A stretch of DNA of 45,383 nucleotides from Aquaspirillum serpens DSM 68 (GCF_000420525.1 NZ_ATVC01000011.1:1-45383); one strand, 5' to 3'. Shown: positions 9,922-19,401, numbered from the stretch's first letter. The notes: generated by a model not told the origin, from the letters alone. Program-made: numbers and translations.

Positions 9922-10716
9922 ATGGGTATGGTAGAAATCTCTGATACAGAGATTGCATTACTGTTATCAGGTTTTTTTTGGCCATTCTGCCGTATCGCCG
10001 GTTTTATTATGGTTGATCCGTTTTTTGGTACACGAACGATTCCCCGACAAGTTCGTGTTGCTACCGCTATTGCATTAACTATTATTATTGCACCGCTATT
10101 ACCTGCGATGCCAGAAGCACCGGTTATTTCTGCTGAAGGGCTTGCCAATATTTTTTATCAAGTCATTATTGGCGCAGCAATGGGTATGGTGATGCGATTG
10201 GTAATTGCTGCAGTGGAAATGGCTGGTATGCTGATGAGTATGCAAATGGGTCTGGGTTTTGCAATGTTTTTTGATCCACAATTTGGCGCACAAGTTCCTG
10301 CGCTTTCCCGATTTTTATCCACCTTTGTCTTCTTGCTTTTCTTAGCGATGGATGGCCATTTGGTTTTAATCTCTGCATTGGTCGATAGTTTCCGCATATT
10401 ACCCGTTGGTTTAGAGTCAATTCCTAAAGCCAGTTTTAAAGTATTGGCTGAATGGGGTGCTAAGATATTTTCTCTAGGATTTTTATTATCTATTCCCGTT
10501 GTTGGTGCTTTGCTGATTACTAACTTGGCAATTGGTGTGATGACTCGCGCTGCGCCACAGTTTAATATCTTTACCTTTGGTTTTCCCCTAACACTGACGA
10601 TTGGTTTTATTGCCTTATATTTCTCTATTCCTGCATTTGCTCATGTGATCGGTGAAATTTATGAGCAAAATATTCAGGCAATGTTGCAATTACTCACAAC
10701 AATAAAAACACCTTAA
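9922..10716 (+). CDS. fliR: Flagellar export gate protein FliR
   Basis: FliR completes the FliPQR export gate. ATG 9922 is chosen because AAAGG lies 9 nt upstream; a TTG at 9904 overlapping fliQ would add six residues. The product is about 264 residues with six or so membrane helices. Conserved parts are FFWPFCRIAGFIMVDPFFG, the MQMGLGFAMFFDPQFGAQVP segment and the C-terminal APQFNIFTFGFPLTLTIGF. The stop lies inside the terminator hairpin of the converging spoVR operon. Confidence 0.95.
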   Translation: MGMVEISDTEIALLLSGFFWPFCRIAGFIMVDPFFGTRTIPRQVRVATAIALTIIIAPLLPAMPEAPVISAEGLANIFYQVIIGAAMGMVMRLVIAAVEMAGMLMSMQMGLGFAMFFDPQFGAQVPALSRFLSTFVFLLFLAMDGHLVLISALVDSFRILPVGLESIPKASFKVLAEWGAKIFSLGFLLSIPVVGALLITNLAIGVMTRAAPQFNIFTFGFPLTLTIGFIALYFSIPAFAHVIGEIYEQNIQAMLQLLTTIKTP

Positions 10717-10733
10717 CCATGAGGCTAAGGTGT
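10701..10733 (-). terminator. Rho-independent terminator of the prkA-yeaH-spoVR operon
   Basis: ACACCTTA (10708-10715) pairs with TAAGGTGT (10726-10733), with CC/GG extending the stem. Read on the minus strand, the stem is followed by TTTTTATT (10707-10701). It begins 17 nt beyond the spoVR stop and overlaps the 3' end of fliR. On the plus strand no U-run follows. Confidence 0.8.
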
Positions 10734-10750
10734 GAAAAAGGAATAGTTAA

Positions 10751-12268
10751 TTAAAATAAACTGTTGTGTTCGGGGGCTTTGCATTCACTGGTTTGTATAA
10801 CCTGCCCCTGTTGGTCAACGGATTCTAGGCGCACATCAAACCCCCACAATCGGCACACATGCTTCAACACTTCTTCCGTTGTTTTTCCTAACGGCCGTCT
10901 TTGATGCATAAAATGGCGCAAGGTTAAACTGCGATCACCGCGCAAATTCACCGACCATACCTGAATATTGGGCTCTCTTGAACCTAAATTATATTGCTCG
11001 GATAAAGTACGGCGAATTTCAGCATATCCTGTTTCATCATGAATGGCAGGGATTAACAGTTTATCGTCCTTGTCGTCATCTCTTACGGCAAACAATCGAA
11101 AATCACGAATCACTTTTGGTGAAAGATATTGTGAGATAAAACTTTCATCTTTGAAATTGCGCATAGCAAATTCAATACTTTCCCGCCAATCTTTGCCGAC
11201 TAATTCAGGGAACCATGCTCTGTCTTCATCTGTTGGTTCGCGACAAATCCGGCAAATATCTTGATACATCGCAAATCCAAGGGCATAGGGATTAATTCCC
11301 GAGTACCAATGACTATGTACCGGCGGTTGTAGCACAACATTGGTGTGAGATTGTAGAAACTCCATCATAAAACCATCGGTAACCAACTGTTTTTCATATA
11401 GTCGGTTTAAAATGGTGTGATGCCAAAAAGTTGCCCACCCTTCATTCATGACTTGAGTTTGGCGCTGTGGATAAAAGTATTGGGCGATTTTTCGTACAAT
11501 TCGAATAACTTCACGTTGCCACGGTTCTAATAAAGGTGCTGATTTTTCGATAAAGTAAAGGATATTCTCCTGTGGCTCTGCCGGAAAACGAATTGGGGCA
11601 TTAATTTCCATATCGGTATTTCGCCGAGGAATGGTTCGCCACAGGTCATTCACTTGCAATTGAAGATAATGTTCACGCTCACTTTGACGGATTTTTTCTT
11701 TTGCCAATGACAATTTTTGTGGCCGCTTGTAACGATCGACACCATAATTCATCAAGGCATGGCATGAATCTAATAAATCCTCAACCGCATCAATACCATA
11801 CATTCTTTCGCAATCGGCAAGATAATTTTTTGCGAAAACTAAATAATCAATAATTGCTTCTGCGTCTGTCCAAGTTCTGAATAAATAATTGCCTTTAAAA
11901 AAACTGTTATGGCCGTAAGCCGCATGAGCTGTGACTAATGCTTGCATCATCATGGAATTTTCTTCCATTAGATAAGCAATACAAGGATTAGAGTTAATTA
12001 CAATCTCATAGGCTAAACCCATTTGACCACGTTTATAACTTTTTTCTGTTGCAACAAACTGTTTGCCAAAAGACCAGTGATGGTAATTAACCGGCATCCC
12101 CACAGACGAATAGGCATCCATCATCTGTTCGGCAGTGATAATTTCTAGTTGCACTGGGTAAATATCAAGGTGATATTCACCACAGGCAATTTTCATAATC
12201 TCTCGGTCATATTTTTCAATTAGATCAAAAGACCATTCTGACGAAGTTGAAATAGGTGTCGGTTTCAT
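10751..12268 (-). CDS. spoVR: SpoVR family protein (YcgB)
   Basis: This is a member of the SpoVR/YcgB family, named from a Bacillus spore-cortex gene; its biochemical role is not settled. The 505-residue length and family motifs are present: YPVQLEIITAEQMMDAYSSVGMP, YEIVINSNPCIAYLMEEN, VMNEGWATFWHHTILN and NPYALGFAMYQDI. The conserved His/Glu residues in NEGWATFWHH suggest a metal site, which is inference. It is the last gene of the prkA-yeaH-spoVR set, 29 nt after yeaH. In enterobacteria these genes form a stationary-phase and nutrient-stress regulon. Confidence 0.95.
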   Translation of the reverse strand: MKPTPISTSSEWSFDLIEKYDREIMKIACGEYHLDIYPVQLEIITAEQMMDAYSSVGMPVNYHHWSFGKQFVATEKSYKRGQMGLAYEIVINSNPCIAYLMEENSMMMQALVTAHAAYGHNSFFKGNYLFRTWTDAEAIIDYLVFAKNYLADCERMYGIDAVEDLLDSCHALMNYGVDRYKRPQKLSLAKEKIRQSEREHYLQLQVNDLWRTIPRRNTDMEINAPIRFPAEPQENILYFIEKSAPLLEPWQREVIRIVRKIAQYFYPQRQTQVMNEGWATFWHHTILNRLYEKQLVTDGFMMEFLQSHTNVVLQPPVHSHWYSGINPYALGFAMYQDICRICREPTDEDRAWFPELVGKDWRESIEFAMRNFKDESFISQYLSPKVIRDFRLFAVRDDDKDDKLLIPAIHDETGYAEIRRTLSEQYNLGSREPNIQVWSVNLRGDRSLTLRHFMHQRRPLGKTTEEVLKHVCRLWGFDVRLESVDQQGQVIQTSECKAPEHNSLF

Positions 12269-12297
12269 GGCCAGAAGTCCTTTTCCGATACTGCCAG

Positions 12298-13572
12298 TTA
12301 GGTAACAGTATGAGGTTGTTTTTTGAACAATTCACGGAAAACCGGATAAATATCTGCTGCCGTTCTTATTTTTTGCATGGCAAAATGTTTAATTTGTTCG
12401 GCAATTTTCTGATATTCATGCCATAGGTTTTGTGGCTCACCCTGTGTGATTTCAATATAAGCGTAATATTGCACACAGGGTAAAATCTTCTCTAATAAAA
12501 TAGAACTACATTGGCTAGAATCACTGTCCCAGTTATCGCCATCAGATGCCTGCGCGACGTAAATATTCCAATCTTCGGTTGGGTAGCGTTTTTGAATAAC
12601 CTCCGAACAGAGTGTTAGGGCAGAAGACACGACTGTTCCGCCCGATTCACGAGAGTGGAAAAAATCATGTTCAGAAACTTCTGTCGCACTGGTGTGATGT
12701 CGAATAAAAACCAGCTCTATTTTTTCGTATTGTTTTTCTAAGAAAAGATATAGCAAAATAAAAAATCGTTTAGCAATATCTTTTTTGTTTTCATCCATTG
12801 AGCCAGAGACATCCATGATGCAAAACATCACTGCCTGACTGGTCGGGAAAGGCCGTTTAACACGGTTGTTATACCTTAAGTCAAAGGGATCGATAAAAGG
12901 AATGGTATAAAGCCTGCTGCGTAAATGACGAATTTTTTCCCTTAAATCTCTCACCCGAAAAGAATCTTCCTCGGCAAGTTCAAGCAGCTCATCCAATTCT
13001 TCTTCTGCTTGGGTAAGCTCGGATAAGATCGGGGCCGATAGGGCGATACGTCGAGAAAGCGCCCCGCGTAATGAGCGAACAATATTGATATTGGTCGGTG
13101 TACCATCGTTGATAAAACCCGCCCGCACACTTTTCATTTCTTGAGTGCCAAGCAACTGCGTTTTGACTAAATTAGGCAAGGCCAAGTCTTCAAAAAAGAC
13201 TTTCATAAATTCTTCTCGGCTTAGTTCAAAGACAAAATCATCCTCTCCCTCGCCTTGATTACTGGCTTTACCGCCCCCGCCCCCTCCACCACCGCCCTGT
13301 GGGCGTGCGATACGATCACCTCGAATAAAATCTTGGTTGCCTGGGTGAATAATTTCCTTGATGCCTCCTGAACCATGTTGGAACACTGGCTCAGAAATAT
13401 CCTTTGATGGAATGGAAATTTTCTCACCCGCTTGAATATCAGTGATGGCGCGTCCTTTAATCGCCTTTGCAACCGATTGTTTAATTTGTGCTTTAAAACG
13501 ACGCAAAAAACGCTCACGGTTGACGGCTGACTTATTTTTTCCGTTTAGACGGCGGTCTATTAAATGGGCCAT
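12298..13572 (-). CDS. yeaH: YeaH/YhbH family protein (DUF444, VWA-like)
   Basis: This is a DUF444 protein that partners the PrkA/YeaG kinase; it is needed for stress survival in enterobacteria, with unknown chemistry. The ATG at 13572 has GGAG upstream; a TTG two codons earlier is less likely. An N-terminal basic region precedes a run of nine glycines (about residues 93-101). A von Willebrand A-like fold then carries a MIDAS-type DVSGS at 254-258 (IMDVSGSMDENKKDIAKRFF). ASDGDNWDSDS near the C-terminus probably completes the metal site. The product is 424 residues. Confidence 0.94.
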   Translation of the reverse strand: MAHLIDRRLNGKNKSAVNRERFLRRFKAQIKQSVAKAIKGRAITDIQAGEKISIPSKDISEPVFQHGSGGIKEIIHPGNQDFIRGDRIARPQGGGGGGGGGKASNQGEGEDDFVFELSREEFMKVFFEDLALPNLVKTQLLGTQEMKSVRAGFINDGTPTNINIVRSLRGALSRRIALSAPILSELTQAEEELDELLELAEEDSFRVRDLREKIRHLRSRLYTIPFIDPFDLRYNNRVKRPFPTSQAVMFCIMDVSGSMDENKKDIAKRFFILLYLFLEKQYEKIELVFIRHHTSATEVSEHDFFHSRESGGTVVSSALTLCSEVIQKRYPTEDWNIYVAQASDGDNWDSDSSQCSSILLEKILPCVQYYAYIEITQGEPQNLWHEYQKIAEQIKHFAMQKIRTAADIYPVFRELFKKQPHTVT

Positions 13573-13619
13573 GGTCAACTCCAGATAAAATGAGGCAAAG
13601 AGGACGCGCCAAGACTGCT

Positions 13620-15551
13620 TTAAGAAGATTTACGTACGCGGAGGTACCATTCACACAATAGCCGGACCTGTTTCGGTGTATAACCTTTGGTTACCATGCG
13701 ATTGACAAAATCTTCATGTTTTTTCACATCTTCTGCGCTTGCTTTGCTATTAAAGCTAATCACAGGCAGTAGTTCTTCTGTATTCGAGAACATTTTCTTC
13801 TCGATAACTTGCCGCAATTTCTCGTAACTTGTCCAATGTGGGTTTTGTCCTGCATTATTGGCTCGCGCCCGCAGCACAAAGTTGACGATTTCGTTACGAA
13901 AGTCTTTTGGATTGGAGATACCGGCTGGTTTTTCGATTTTCTCCAATTCGCTATTAAGCGAGTTACGGTCAAAAATTTCTCCGGTGTCTGGGTCGCGATA
14001 TTCTTGGTCTTGAATCCAATAATCAGCGAAGGTGACATACCGATCAAAGATATTTTGACCATATTCAGAGTAGCTTTCCAGATACGCCTTTTGAATCTCT
14101 TTACCAATAAATTCTACGTATTTGGGTGCTAAATACTCTTTTAAGAAGGTTAAATATTTTTGCTCTACTTCTTGTGGAAATTGTTCACGTTCAATTTGTT
14201 GCTCGAGTACATACAACAAATGAACAGGGTTGGCTGCGACTTCGGTGTGGTCGAAATTAAAAACACGCGACAAAATTTTGTAGGCAAAACGAGTGGATAA
14301 GCCGGTCATCCCCTCATCAACCCCTGCAAAATCTCGGTATTCCTGAATCGATTTTGCTTTTGGATCGGTGTCTTTTAGGTTATCACCATCGTATACCAGC
14401 ATTTTGCTAAATAAGTTTGAGTTTTCTGGCTCTTTAAGGCGCGACAGAATGGCAAATTGTGCCATCATTTTTAAAGTGCCAGGGGCACATGGGGCTTGGG
14501 TAAGTGAGGAGTGCCGAATCAATTTTTCGTAAATCTTGATTTCATCACTGACCCGTAGGCAATAAGGCACTTTGACAATATAGATACGATCTAAAAAAGC
14601 CTCGTTATTTTTATTGTTACGGAATTGCTTCCACTCCGATTCATTTGAGTGCGCTAGAACAATTCCATCAAATGGAATAGCGCCAAAGCCTTCAGTGCCT
14701 TTGAAATTGCCTTCTTGTGTTGCGGTTAACAGTGGATGTAACACCTTAATCGGTGCTTTGAACATTTCAACAAATTCGAGCAGCCCTTGGTTCGCCAAGC
14801 ACAGCCCACCCGAATAGCTATAGGCATCGGGGTCGTCTTGTGCGTATTTTTCCAGCTTACGGATATCAACCTTACCAACCAAAGACGAAATATCTTGGTT
14901 GTTTTCATCACCGGGTTCTGTTTTGGCAACGGCCAATTGTTTCAAAACCGAGGGATAACGTTTCACTACACGGAATTGATTGATGTCACCGTTGAATTCG
15001 TGCAAACGTTTCACCGCCCAAGGGCTGGGAATGGTGCGTAGGTAACGACGCGGAATGCCGTATTCCTCTTCCAATAACGCCCCGTCTTCTTGGTCGTTAA
15101 ATAGTCCCAGTGGCGATTCATTAACTGGACTCCCTTTCAGACAATAGAAGGGAACGTGTTGAACTAACTCTTTGAGTTTTTCTGCAATCGAGGATTTACC
15201 GCCACCAACTGGCCCAAGCAGATAAAGAATTTGCTTTTTCTCTTCCAATCCTTGGGCGGCATGCCGGAAATAGGCCACCACTTGTTCGATAGCTTCTTCC
15301 ATGCCATAGAACTCGCGGAAAGCGGGATAGAGTTTGATGACTTTGTTGGCAAAGATGCGTGACAGGCGTGGGTCATTGCGTGTGTCGAGCAGCTCTGGTT
15401 GCCCAATGGCAGTCAACATCCGTTCTGCTGCAGTGGCGTACGCGCTGGGATCGTTTTTGCAAATCTCCAGATACTCCTGCAAGGAGAACTCTTCTTCACG
15501 CGACTTATCGTATCGGGCAGAGAAACGACTAAAGATATCGGCATTCATCAT
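13620..15551 (-). CDS. prkA: PrkA family serine protein kinase / AAA+ protein (YeaG)
   Basis: PrkA/YeaG combines an N-terminal AAA+ domain with a C-terminal PrkA kinase-like domain and acts in stationary-phase and nitrogen-starvation responses. Start ATG 15551 (MMNADIFSRFSARYD) follows AGGAG and gives 643 residues, matching E. coli YeaG (644). Walker A is GPVGGGKSS at 113-121. Conserved blocks include EFVEMFKAPIKVLHPLLTATQEG, FDGIVLAHSNESEW and GMTGLSTRFAYKILSRVF. It heads the prkA-yeaH-spoVR operon. Confidence 0.96.
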   Translation of the reverse strand: MMNADIFSRFSARYDKSREEEFSLQEYLEICKNDPSAYATAAERMLTAIGQPELLDTRNDPRLSRIFANKVIKLYPAFREFYGMEEAIEQVVAYFRHAAQGLEEKKQILYLLGPVGGGKSSIAEKLKELVQHVPFYCLKGSPVNESPLGLFNDQEDGALLEEEYGIPRRYLRTIPSPWAVKRLHEFNGDINQFRVVKRYPSVLKQLAVAKTEPGDENNQDISSLVGKVDIRKLEKYAQDDPDAYSYSGGLCLANQGLLEFVEMFKAPIKVLHPLLTATQEGNFKGTEGFGAIPFDGIVLAHSNESEWKQFRNNKNNEAFLDRIYIVKVPYCLRVSDEIKIYEKLIRHSSLTQAPCAPGTLKMMAQFAILSRLKEPENSNLFSKMLVYDGDNLKDTDPKAKSIQEYRDFAGVDEGMTGLSTRFAYKILSRVFNFDHTEVAANPVHLLYVLEQQIEREQFPQEVEQKYLTFLKEYLAPKYVEFIGKEIQKAYLESYSEYGQNIFDRYVTFADYWIQDQEYRDPDTGEIFDRNSLNSELEKIEKPAGISNPKDFRNEIVNFVLRARANNAGQNPHWTSYEKLRQVIEKKMFSNTEELLPVISFNSKASAEDVKKHEDFVNRMVTKGYTPKQVRLLCEWYLRVRKSS

Positions 15552-15604
15552 GGTGCTCCTTCGTAAGGCCAATGGGCGGTGTGATGTCAACGGGCCGCAC
15601 TTTT

Positions 15605-15613
15605 GGTATAGCA
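15605..15613 (-). promoter_or_regulatory. Possible sigma-S-type -10 element for prkA
   Basis: On the minus strand TGCTATACC lies about 55-60 nt before the prkA start, resembling the CTATACT-type -10 favoured by RpoS. No good -35 is visible, which is tolerated by RpoS. The link is inferred from the known stress control of this operon elsewhere. Confidence 0.3.
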
Positions 15614-15726
15614 CAATAAATTTCGCCGATAGGCTAAAAAATGAATAAATTGTATGCTTTTAGATTTTTAAGGGCAAAAAACAGCGGATATGAGGGGAAA
15701 CAGGTCGAAAAGCGGTGGATGAGTGT

Positions 15727-16050
15727 TCAGTAATACGGCAAAACTTCGACGATACTGACACCGATTTCATAAAGATCACCACGTTCAAGCCGTTCACAGC
15801 GTTTGACTTCAACGCGGGCGCGCAGTGGTTCTGTGTTACGGCCACCGATTGAGGGAGGAATCACTACCACCTCGAGTTGTTCTTCAAAGCGAGGGACGTA
15901 AGTGCAAAACAGCGCCATTCCTCCTGCACTGACATTAAAGCAGCGCGCTTCAAAAGTCTCTTGAGTCAACAACACTCGCACTTGTGCTGGACAATGGGCA
16001 GGGACACGAAGTTCCCCTCGGCGATCGCGATGGCGTTCAAAGGCGCTCAC
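15727..16050 (-). CDS. PilZ domain protein, probable c-di-GMP receptor
   Basis: This is a single-domain PilZ protein of 107 residues, predicted to bind cyclic di-GMP in the cytoplasm. The two binding motifs are present: an Arg-rich RHRDRRGELRVP near residue 6, and NVSAGGM near residue 39, matching (D/N)xSxxG. The start is GTG 16050, overlapping the Nudix gene by 14 nt, with GGAG upstream. It is the last gene of the DUF2062-Nudix-PilZ set. A role in motility or surface behaviour is plausible given the flagellar genes nearby, but nothing in the sequence names a target. Confidence 0.88.
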   Translation of the reverse strand: MSAFERHRDRRGELRVPAHCPAQVRVLLTQETFEARCFNVSAGGMALFCTYVPRFEEQLEVVVIPPSIGGRNTEPLRARVEVKRCERLERGDLYEIGVSIVEVLPYY

Positions 16051-16594
16051 GTGCTAATGCTCCAGATAAAAACGCATTTAACCAAAATAGGCCAGTGATG
16101 GTTTTGCTATCACTGATTTTTGCTTGCAAGGCGAGTTGTTGTAGGGTGTTGATCGAGTAGGGTTTGACGTTCAAAAACTCCCCCTCATCCAAATTTTGCC
16201 CAACCCACGTTAGATCTTCTGCCACGAAATACATAATTCGTTCATTGGAATAACCAATGCACGGATGTGCCTCACCAAGGGCATACCAATTTGCTGCTTG
16301 ATAGCCGGTTTCTTCTTGCAACTCGCGTTGTGCTGTGGCGAGTGGTGTTTCCCCAGCATCAATTTTTCCAGCCGGTACTTCGAGAAAAGTCCGATGGAGG
16401 GGATAACGAAATTGTTCGACCAATAACACCGTGTCCGGCGCAGTAAAGGCAAATACAGCCACTGCACCTGGGTGTTCAAGGTATTCACGTTCCGCCTGTT
16501 GACCATTAGGAAGTACCACCGTGTCGCGTTTAAGGGTCAGAAAATGCCCTTGGGCAAGGATGGAGGAAGCCAGCGTTTGTTCAGCGAGCTGCAC
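16037..16594 (-). CDS. nudF: Nudix hydrolase, ADP-ribose pyrophosphatase type
   Basis: This is a predicted ADP-sugar pyrophosphatase, hydrolysing ADP-ribose to AMP and ribose 5-phosphate. The Nudix box is complete at residues 76-98: Gly76, Glu82, Arg90-Glu91, Glu94-Glu95, Gly97. The preceding LLVEQFRYPLHRTFLEVPAG and the following HPCIGYSNERIMYFVA match the ADPRase subgroup. Start GTG 16594 is chosen because AAAGG lies just upstream, giving 185 residues; a longer ORF to 16675 runs through the DUF2062 gene. It overlaps both neighbours by 14 nt. Confidence 0.9.
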   Translation of the reverse strand: MQLAEQTLASSILAQGHFLTLKRDTVVLPNGQQAEREYLEHPGAVAVFAFTAPDTVLLVEQFRYPLHRTFLEVPAGKIDAGETPLATAQRELQEETGYQAANWYALGEAHPCIGYSNERIMYFVAEDLTWVGQNLDEGEFLNVKPYSINTLQQLALQAKISDSKTITGLFWLNAFLSGALARERL

Positions 16595-17132
16595 GTTGCA
16601 CCTTTCGACGATGCCATAAATACACGATAAATCCCCGCCACGCGATGATGACCAATAGATAACCGACAACGGCAAATGACAAACCCAAGGCCGGCAAACC
16701 TACCAATAAAGCAGGGCCTAAAGAAACCGCCCAATCTACCATTTGTGCTAGCCAACTGCCAAACGTGGCGAGTGAAAAATCGGGTGCCATACTGATATTG
16801 GCTTGTGTGTCAGTGCCTAACAACCATGCGCCATAGCGATAGGCTAATAAATATAGAGGTACGATAGTGAGTGGGTTGGTATAGAGCGTAACAAATAAAG
16901 TGAGGGGTAAATTTGCCCGTAATAACAAGGCCATAACCCCGCCGGTTAACATCTGTGTTGGCCCGGGCATCAGGCCAGCAAACAAGCCAATTGCTACCGC
17001 CCGCGCCATATTGCGCCGGTGTAGCGTCCAAAGATAATGGCCTGCTAACCAAGGTTGCATCCAGCGTAAATAGCGATTTTGTGAAATATGTTCTGCACTA
17101 GGAAGATTGGCTTTTAACCATTTGCGGGACAT
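16581..17132 (-). CDS. DUF2062 domain membrane protein
   Basis: This is a small inner-membrane protein of unknown function, 183 residues from ATG 17132 (MSRKWLKANLPSAEHI). An amphipathic N-terminus leads into a conserved hydrophobic core: RAVAIGLFAGLMPGPTQMLTGGVMALLLRANLPL, then FVTLYTNPLTIVPLYLLAYRYGAWLLG. Another membrane helix lies near the C-terminus (GLSFAVVGYLLVIIAWRGF). Upstream in-frame residues to 17237 lack a ribosome site. Its end overlaps the Nudix GTG start, suggesting coupled translation. Confidence 0.85.
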   Translation of the reverse strand: MSRKWLKANLPSAEHISQNRYLRWMQPWLAGHYLWTLHRRNMARAVAIGLFAGLMPGPTQMLTGGVMALLLRANLPLTLFVTLYTNPLTIVPLYLLAYRYGAWLLGTDTQANISMAPDFSLATFGSWLAQMVDWAVSLGPALLVGLPALGLSFAVVGYLLVIIAWRGFIVYLWHRRKVQRAAR

Positions 17133-17361
17133 GAACTGTTTTCCTATTGGTGCGTCGTAGCCTTGAAGTGGTGTCGTAAGACAGATTTTTCGATGTTGTT
17201 CAAGCCACTTTTTCGTTGCGTTGTTGCCATGCAACAAACAACTGTTCCAAACAATCGTTTGAAAAATCGTTGCGTTCTACAAAAAAGGGCGATACGCTTC
17301 ACCCCGTTGCTTAACTGCTAACAGGACGACACAGTCCTGACCCACGGATCGGAGAAACATC

Positions 17362-19171
17362 ATGCCTGCTTACAAAGCCCCTCTACGCGATTTCGACTTT
17401 GTGCTCAACGAGTTGATTGAAGTCCAAAATATCATTCCAACCTTGCCTGGCTATGAAGAAGCCACTGCCGATGTATTTGCGTCTTATCTCGAGGCCGGTG
17501 CCAAGTTTTGTGAAAATGAATTAGCACCTATTAACCGTGCTGCCGACGAGGCTGGTTGTGCTTATGACCCTGCTACCAAATCGGTGACTACGCCTGCTGG
17601 TTTTAAAGAGGCTTACCAACAATTCTGCGAATTGGGCTTTACTGGCTTGGATTGTGATCCCGAATATGGTGGTCAAGGGATGCCAAAAACCCTCGGTTTC
17701 CCGATCATGGAAATGCAGTGTTCTGCTAACGTTGCATGGTCGATGTACCCAGGTTTGAGTCATGGTGCTTACTCTGCCATCCATGCTCACGGCACCCCAG
17801 AACAAAAAGCGACTTACTTGCCTAAATTGGTGTCCGGTGAATGGACTGGCACCATGTGTTTAACTGAGCCACATTGCGGTACTGACTTGGGTTTATTAAA
17901 AACCCGCGCTGAACCGGCTGGGGATGGCAGTTATCTGATTACTGGTACCAAAATTTTTATCTCGGCAGGTAGGTGAACACGACTTGTCCGACAACATCAT
18001 TCACTTGGTGTTGGCACGTTTGCCTGACTCCCCGAAAGATGTGAAAGGGATTTCGCTGTTTATCGTGCCGAAATTCCTGATTAACGAAGATGGCTCGTTA
18101 GGCGAGCGTAATCCAGTGAGCTGTGGCGCGCTGGAACATAAAATGGGCATTAAAGCCAATGCTACTGCAGTGATTAACTTAGATGGTGCAAAAGGCTATC
18201 TGATTGGTGAGGTCAATAAAGGCTTGGCATGTATGTTCACCATGATGAACGCTGCGCGTTTAGGGTGTGGTATGCAAGGCTTAGGTTTGGGTGAGGCAGC
18301 GTTCCAAGGTGCGTTGGCATACGCTAAAGAGCGTTTGCAAATGCGTGCATTGAATGGGCCAAAAGCACCAGAAAAAGCTGCTGATCCAATCATCGTGCAT
18401 CCTGATGTCCGTCGTATGTTGTTGACCCAAAAGGCCTATACCGAAGCCGGTCGTGCTTTTACTGCTTTCTTGGCCTTGCAGTTGGACATTGAAGAAAAAT
18501 CGCCTGATGCCGAAGCCCGCCAAGAAGCGGCAGATTTGGTGGCCTTGTTAACCCCAGTGGCAAAAGCCTTTATGACCGACAATGGTTATCTGGCAACCAA
18601 TTTAGGGATGCAAGTGTTTGGCGGTCATGGCTTTATCCGCGAATGGGGGATGGAGCAGTTGGTGCGCGATTGCCGTATCTCGCAAATTTATGAAGGCACC
18701 AACGGAATTCAAGCGATTGACCTGTTAGGCCGTAAGGTGTTGATGGATCAGGGACAGAAGCTGCGTAAGTTTACTAAGCGCATCCACAAATTCTGCGAAG
18801 CAAACAGCGCCGACAGCCGTTTGACACCATTCCTCGAACCTTTAAACGGTTTGAACAAGCAAATGGCCGAAATCACCATGCAAATTGGCATGGGTGCGAT
18901 GATGAATAAAGATGAAGCTGGCGCGGCGGCAACGGATTATCTGCGCTTGGTGGGTCATCTGACGTATGGTTATTTCTGGGCGTGGATGGCAAAAGTCGCG
19001 CTTGAAAAGTTGGACGCTGGTAGTGCTGAGACGGGCTTCTATGAGGCGAAGGTGAAAACAGCGCAGTTCTATTTCAGCAAGCTGTTCCCTGAGATTCATA
19101 GCTTGATTGTGACGTTGAAAGCAGGCGCTAAGCCGTTGATGGATTTGGAAGAAGATCACTTTGCTTTCTAA
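17362..19171 (+). pseudogene. Acyl-CoA dehydrogenase, large (about 600 residues), frameshifted
   Basis: This is an FAD-dependent acyl-CoA dehydrogenase of the roughly 600-residue class with an extra C-terminal domain, the group that includes DmdC. The N-terminal part (MPAYKAPLRDFDFVLNELIE ... MCLTEPHCGTDLGLL) runs 17362-17976. A 4-bp tandem duplication AGGT at 17967-17974 brings in a stop. The remaining frame continues as EHDLSDNIIHLVLARLPD. It holds the flavin region, the catalytic Glu in IYEGTNGIQAIDLLG and the C-terminal helical domain to 19171. Removing one AGGT restores ISAGEHDLSDN. Substrate cannot be told from sequence. A strong terminator follows. Confidence 0.9.
17967..17974. repeat. 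4-bp tandem duplication in the acyl-CoA dehydrogenase
   Basis: AGGT at 17967-17970 is repeated at 17971-17974. One copy gives ISAGEHD, the expected protein sequence; two copies give ISAGR and a stop. Confidence 0.9.
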
Positions 19172-19217
19172 GGTGTGATCTGTGTAGTGCAGTCAAATTG
19201 GGTGTGGCTCTACTTGA

Positions 19218-19247
19218 ACAGCCTCTAGTGATAGAGGCTGTTTTTTT
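19218..19247 (+). terminator. Rho-independent terminator after the acyl-CoA dehydrogenase
   Basis: ACAGCCTCTA pairs perfectly with TAGAGGCTGT around a GTGA loop and is followed by seven T (19241-19247). It marks the left edge of the AT-rich insert. Confidence 0.93.
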
Positions 19248-19317
19248 ATGTGCATAGTAAATCGGTAGGTAGGTATGGTTACAAGTAACCCAATGTGGGT
19301 ATGATATTGTTTGTTAG

Positions 19318-19348
19318 TTCAATTTTTTGAAAAAATTAGCAGTATAAT
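19318..19348 (+). promoter_or_regulatory. Likely promoter of the AT-rich two-gene insert
   Basis: A perfect -10 TATAAT lies at 19343-19348. The best -35 is weak (TTCAAT at 19318-19323, spacing 19). It is 53 nt before the first gene of the insert, which has AAGGAG at its start. Nothing else is recognised in the 230-bp gap apart from the terminator and a GGTA triple repeat near 19264. Confidence 0.45.
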
Positions 19349-19401
19349 CCATAGCATGTTTTCTAACTTTTAGATATAAGATAAGAAGGAGATTGTTTTT
19401 C

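Noticed and set aside
1-10716. General decay of the flagellar cluster
   Set aside because: Apart from the two duplications in fliF and fliG, every other fli gene is full-length with its motifs intact, so decay would have to be very recent or not real.
19327-19348. TTGAAA with TATAAT as a promoter in the AT-rich insert
   Set aside because: The spacing is only about 10 bp. The -10 is kept with a weaker -35 upstream.
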